Assembly (NCBI GenBank): GCA_934394595.1
Contig: CAKRRX010000054.1
Location: forward strand, 1-16,119
Length of the DNA: 16,119 nucleotides
Direction of reading: 5' to 3'
Source of the DNA: an uncultured Blautia sp.
GTDB lineage: Bacteria; Bacillota; Clostridia; Lachnospirales; Lachnospiraceae
How positions within the stretch are numbered: the stretch's first letter is position 1; each line of letters starts with the position of its first letter. Below the pieces are notes generated by a model, which saw only the letters and a list, made by a program, of their open reading frames with translations, searched no databases and was not told the DNA's origin. The translations under genes and the position numbers were made by a program. Positions 14,629 to 16,119 of this stretch are shown here, piece by piece.

Positions 14629-15060
14629 ATGAAGAAAATTAAAAGTATCCTCATAAGCACATTGCTGGTATTTACATTATGTATGCTCACTGCCTGTGGA
14701 AAGGACAATAATGCGGCTGATGAGGTTCCAAATGCAACAACGGATGGTAATACAGACAACGTAGGGGATGGAACAGCAGATGACAATATGGCTGATAATG
14801 CAGATGATGTAAATGACGGAACAGCCGGAACTCTTACCGATGATGCGCAGGTGCCGGAGAAAGCAGCCGGAGAGCAAAGTGACACTGGAAATGATGCAAA
14901 TAACACCACAGAAGACGGAACCGTATCAGGAGCCCTTGGTGACGGAGTTGAGGATCTGGGAGATGGTGTGGCAAACGGAGTGCAGGACATTGGAGAGGGC
15001 GTGGGAGACGCTGTGAAAGATGTAGGAGATGCTGTGGGAAATGCAGCAGACGGACGATGA
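14629..15060 (+). CDS. Low-complexity secreted lipoprotein, unknown function
   Basis: This 143-residue protein has a lipoprotein signal (MKKIKS, hydrophobic stretch, lipobox LTAC at 20-23), so Cys23 should be lipid-anchored outside the cytoplasmic membrane. Residues about 25-100 are a disordered, acidic stretch dominated by Asp, Asn, Gly, Ala and Thr. The last about 43 residues repeat a seven-residue rhythm (DGVEDLG, DGVANGV, QDIGEGV, GDAVKDV, GDAVGNA) that could form an amphipathic helix. No catalytic motif is visible and I do not recognise a named family. AAAGGAG is well placed before the ATG, and a strong terminator follows the stop. It has its own gap upstream (111 bp) and is probably independent of the M20 gene. 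A surface spacer or wall-associated role is only a guess. Confidence 0.82.
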   Translation: MKKIKSILISTLLVFTLCMLTACGKDNNAADEVPNATTDGNTDNVGDGTADDNMADNADDVNDGTAGTLTDDAQVPEKAAGEQSDTGNDANNTTEDGTVSGALGDGVEDLGDGVANGVQDIGEGVGDAVKDVGDAVGNAADGR

Positions 15061-15067
15061 TAAGTCA

Positions 15068-15092
15068 GGCGGGGAGATGTTCCCCGCCTTTT
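15068..15092 (+). terminator. Intrinsic terminator of the lipoprotein gene
   Basis: GGCGGGGA (15068-15075) pairs perfectly with TCCCCGCC (15081-15088) around GATGT and is followed by TTTTGTGTT. It lies 7 bp after the stop codon and is a textbook intrinsic terminator. Confidence 0.92.
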
Positions 15093-15095
15093 GTG

Positions 15096-15124
15096 TTGTA
15101 AAGCTTACTGTATTTTGCTAAAAT
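15096..15124 (+). promoter_or_regulatory. Predicted promoter of the hisA-like gene
   Basis: TTGTAA (15096-15101) and TAAAAT (15119-15124) are 17 bases apart, immediately after the lipoprotein terminator. The start would be near 15131, giving a leader of about 88 nt that contains the second inverted-repeat element. The -10 box overlaps the left arm of a perfect 11-bp inverted repeat (15120-15130 with 15160-15170). Confidence 0.6.
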
Positions 15125-15170
15125 ATGCGTAAATATTCAAGAGCCTATTTGAAAATGTGACGCATATTTT
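15120..15170. repeat. Perfect 11-bp inverted repeat overlapping the hisA -10 box
   Basis: AAAATATGCGT (15120-15130) and ACGCATATTTT (15160-15170) are exact reverse complements with a 29-bp spacer. The left arm covers most of the -10 box. If the predicted start near 15131 is right, the left arm is not transcribed, so the pair would act as DNA (an operator with two half-sites, or a mobile-element end) and not as an RNA stem. Confidence 0.55.
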
Positions 15171-15196
15171 GAGAATACCTTTTTTCAAACAGATTC
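15140..15196. repeat. Inverted-repeat element, copy 2, in the hisA leader
   Basis: AGAGCCTATTTGAAAA (15140-15155) matches the reverse complement of TTTTCAAACAGATTCT (about 15182-15197) at 13 of 16 positions. The arms resemble those of copy 1 at 9151-9219, with a shared core GAGC.T.TTTG.AAA. The middle part differs from copy 1 and has no CCCCAC/GTGGGG hairpin. Copy 2 is shorter and more degenerate. Confidence 0.55.
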
Positions 15197-15218
15197 TGGA
15201 GTTTTGGAGGAGACAGCT

Positions 15219-15986
15219 ATGAAATTTCGGCCATGCATAGATATACATAATGGAAAAGTAAAACAGATTGTGGGAGGAAGCTTAAAAGATGCAGGAGACC
15301 AGGCAAGGGAGAATTTTGTTTCCCGGCAGGACGGAGCATTTTATGCATCTTTATACAAAGAAAAAGGTTTAAAAGGCGGACATATCATTTTGCTGAACAG
15401 TGCAGATTCCCAGTACTTTGAGGACACCAGGAAGCAGGCATTTCTTGCTTTGGAAGCATATCCTGGCGGCTTGCAGCTGGGCGGCGGAGTGAATCCGGAA
15501 AATGCCGGCGTGTATCTGGATGCAGGTGCCAGCCATGTGATCGTAACCTCTTATGTTTTTAAAGACGGGAGTATTTCCTGGGAAAACCTTGATAAAATGG
15601 TAAAAGCAGTGGGCAGGGAACACCTTGTGCTGGATTTAAGCTGCCGCAAAAAAGAGGATGCCTATTATGTGGTCACAGACCGCTGGCAGAAATTTACCCA
15701 GCAGCAGGTGACACTGGAACTGATGGAAAAGCTTGGCAGCTTCTGTGATGAATTTTTGGTTCACGCAGTGGATGTGGAAGGAAAAGCAAATGGGATCGAG
15801 GTTCCTCTTGCGAGTCTTCTTGGAAAATATGATGGCAGACCGGTGACCTATGCCGGAGGCGTGGGAAGTATGGAGGATATTCAGATTTTAAAAGAGGCAG
15901 CAGATGGAAAGCTGGACGTGACTGTGGGCAGCGCATTGGATCTGTTTGGCGGGAAGATACCATTTGAGATGCTTGTTTCCCTGTGA
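15219..15986 (+). CDS. hisA: Phosphoribosylformimino-AICAR ribotide isomerase, eukaryotic-type HisA
   Basis: This 255-residue TIM-barrel protein should catalyse the Amadori isomerisation of ProFAR to PRFAR, the fourth step of histidine synthesis. It resembles the eukaryotic subtype (yeast His6, plant HISN3) more than usual bacterial HisA: RPCIDIHNGKVKQIVGG (4-20, catalytic Asp8), NFVS followed by YASLYKEKGLKG, LQLGGGVN, VIVTSYVF, LVLDLSCRKK (catalytic Asp139), EFLVHAVDVEG, TYAGGVGSMED and VGSALDLFGG. The ATG at 15219 is chosen because GGAGGAGA (15206-15213) lies 5-12 nt before it; a TTG 15 bp upstream overlaps that site. It has its own promoter and stands apart from other his genes in this window. 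Function is a strong family inference; the subtype call rests on motif recall, not alignment. Confidence 0.9.
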   Translation: MKFRPCIDIHNGKVKQIVGGSLKDAGDQARENFVSRQDGAFYASLYKEKGLKGGHIILLNSADSQYFEDTRKQAFLALEAYPGGLQLGGGVNPENAGVYLDAGASHVIVTSYVFKDGSISWENLDKMVKAVGREHLVLDLSCRKKEDAYYVVTDRWQKFTQQQVTLELMEKLGSFCDEFLVHAVDVEGKANGIEVPLASLLGKYDGRPVTYAGGVGSMEDIQILKEAADGKLDVTVGSALDLFGGKIPFEMLVSL

Positions 15987-15992
15987 GGTTTA

Positions 15993-16021
15993 TTGACGTT
16001 AATTTGTTAAAATGATAAACT
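15993..16021 (+). promoter_or_regulatory. Predicted promoter of the truncated gene at the right edge
   Basis: TTGACG (15993-15998) and TAAACT (16016-16021) are separated by 17 bases. The expected start is near 16028, about 57 nt before the GTG at 16085. It begins 6 bp after the hisA stop, with no terminator hairpin seen between. Confidence 0.6.
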
Positions 16022-16084
16022 GGAGTCATGTTTAATGGTTAAAAATGTCAGTGTACAAAATATTCTAACAGGAGGGTTTCACCA

Positions 16085-16119
16085 GTGACCTATACGTATC
16101 ATTTGATCTATTCCTGCTA
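16085..16119 (+). CDS. Start of an unidentified gene, cut by the window edge
   Basis: A GTG codon at 16085 is preceded by GGAGGG (16071-16076) with 8-nt spacing and opens a frame without stops to the window end (MTYTYHLIYSC...). The promoter at 15993-16021 fits it. Eleven residues are too few to assign a family. Confidence 0.5.
   Translation, partial: MTYTYHLIYSC

Noticed and set aside
14514..14990. Antisense Ser/Pro/Ala-rich frame opposite the lipoprotein gene
   Set aside because: The composition is the mirror of Asp/Asn/Gly/Ala codons on the plus strand; the plus-strand frame has a lipobox, ribosome binding site and terminator.
16035..16088. 17-codon reading frame (ATG 16035, TGA 16086-16088) overlapping the GTG start at the right edge
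   Set aside because: Its GGAG (16022-16025) lies upstream of the predicted transcription start near 16028, so it would not be in the message; the frame is short and has no other support.

Overview
The window looks like chromosomal DNA of a low-to-moderate-GC, Gram-positive anaerobe, most likely a gut Lachnospiraceae (Blautia/Ruminococcus/Dorea-like). The clues are strong AGGAGG-type ribosome binding sites, sigma-A-like TTGACA/TATAAT promoters, T-tailed intrinsic terminators, a lipoprotein with a typical lipobox, and a gene set (NSS transporter, typA, dapA-dapB, YgeY-type peptidase, eukaryote-type HisA) that fits this family. The placement is by inference, not by a database match. Nothing indicates a prophage, transposase, CRISPR array, tRNA or rRNA.

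Layout, left to right. (1) 1-350: a probable broken 3' gene remnant, a promoter, a direct repeat and an intrinsic terminator. (2) 353-3845, plus strand: a sodium-dependent NSS amino-acid transporter, a class I/II PLP aminotransferase and a small family 2 glycosyltransferase, closed by two hairpins. (3) 3941-5776, minus strand: the ribosome-associated GTPase TypA/BipA, convergent with block 2 and divergent from block 4. (4) 6060-6683: a protein made of two tandem OB-fold-like halves, annotated as a single-stranded-DNA-binding protein. (5) 6802-9012: a CobO/BtuR-like ATPase followed closely by dapA and dapB, two consecutive steps of diaminopimelate/lysine synthesis. (6) 9013-9326: a dense regulatory gap with phased A-tracts, a near-consensus promoter, an intrinsic terminator, a 69-bp inverted-repeat element and a second terminator. 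(7) 9327-14517: a polar amino-acid type ABC importer (binding protein, permease, ATPase) followed by an N-acyl-D-amino-acid deacylase and a YgeY-like M20 hydrolase, which reads as an uptake-and-deacylation cassette. (8) 14629-15060: a low-complexity lipoprotein with a heptad-like C-terminus and its own terminator. (9) 15219-15986: a HisA of the eukaryotic (yeast His6/plant HISN3) subtype, under its own promoter and carrying a second copy of the inverted-repeat element in its leader. (10) 15993-end: another promoter and the start of a truncated gene.

The signals most worth a second look are the importer-deacylase-peptidase cassette, the eukaryote-type HisA standing alone, the two related inverted-repeat elements in gene leaders (the second interlocked with another perfect inverted repeat), and a recurring arrangement in which a good promoter is followed about 45 nt later by a terminator-like hairpin in front of a gene (NSS transporter, cobO-dap, ABC importer). 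All regulatory calls come from reading the sequence by eye, without folding or alignment software.
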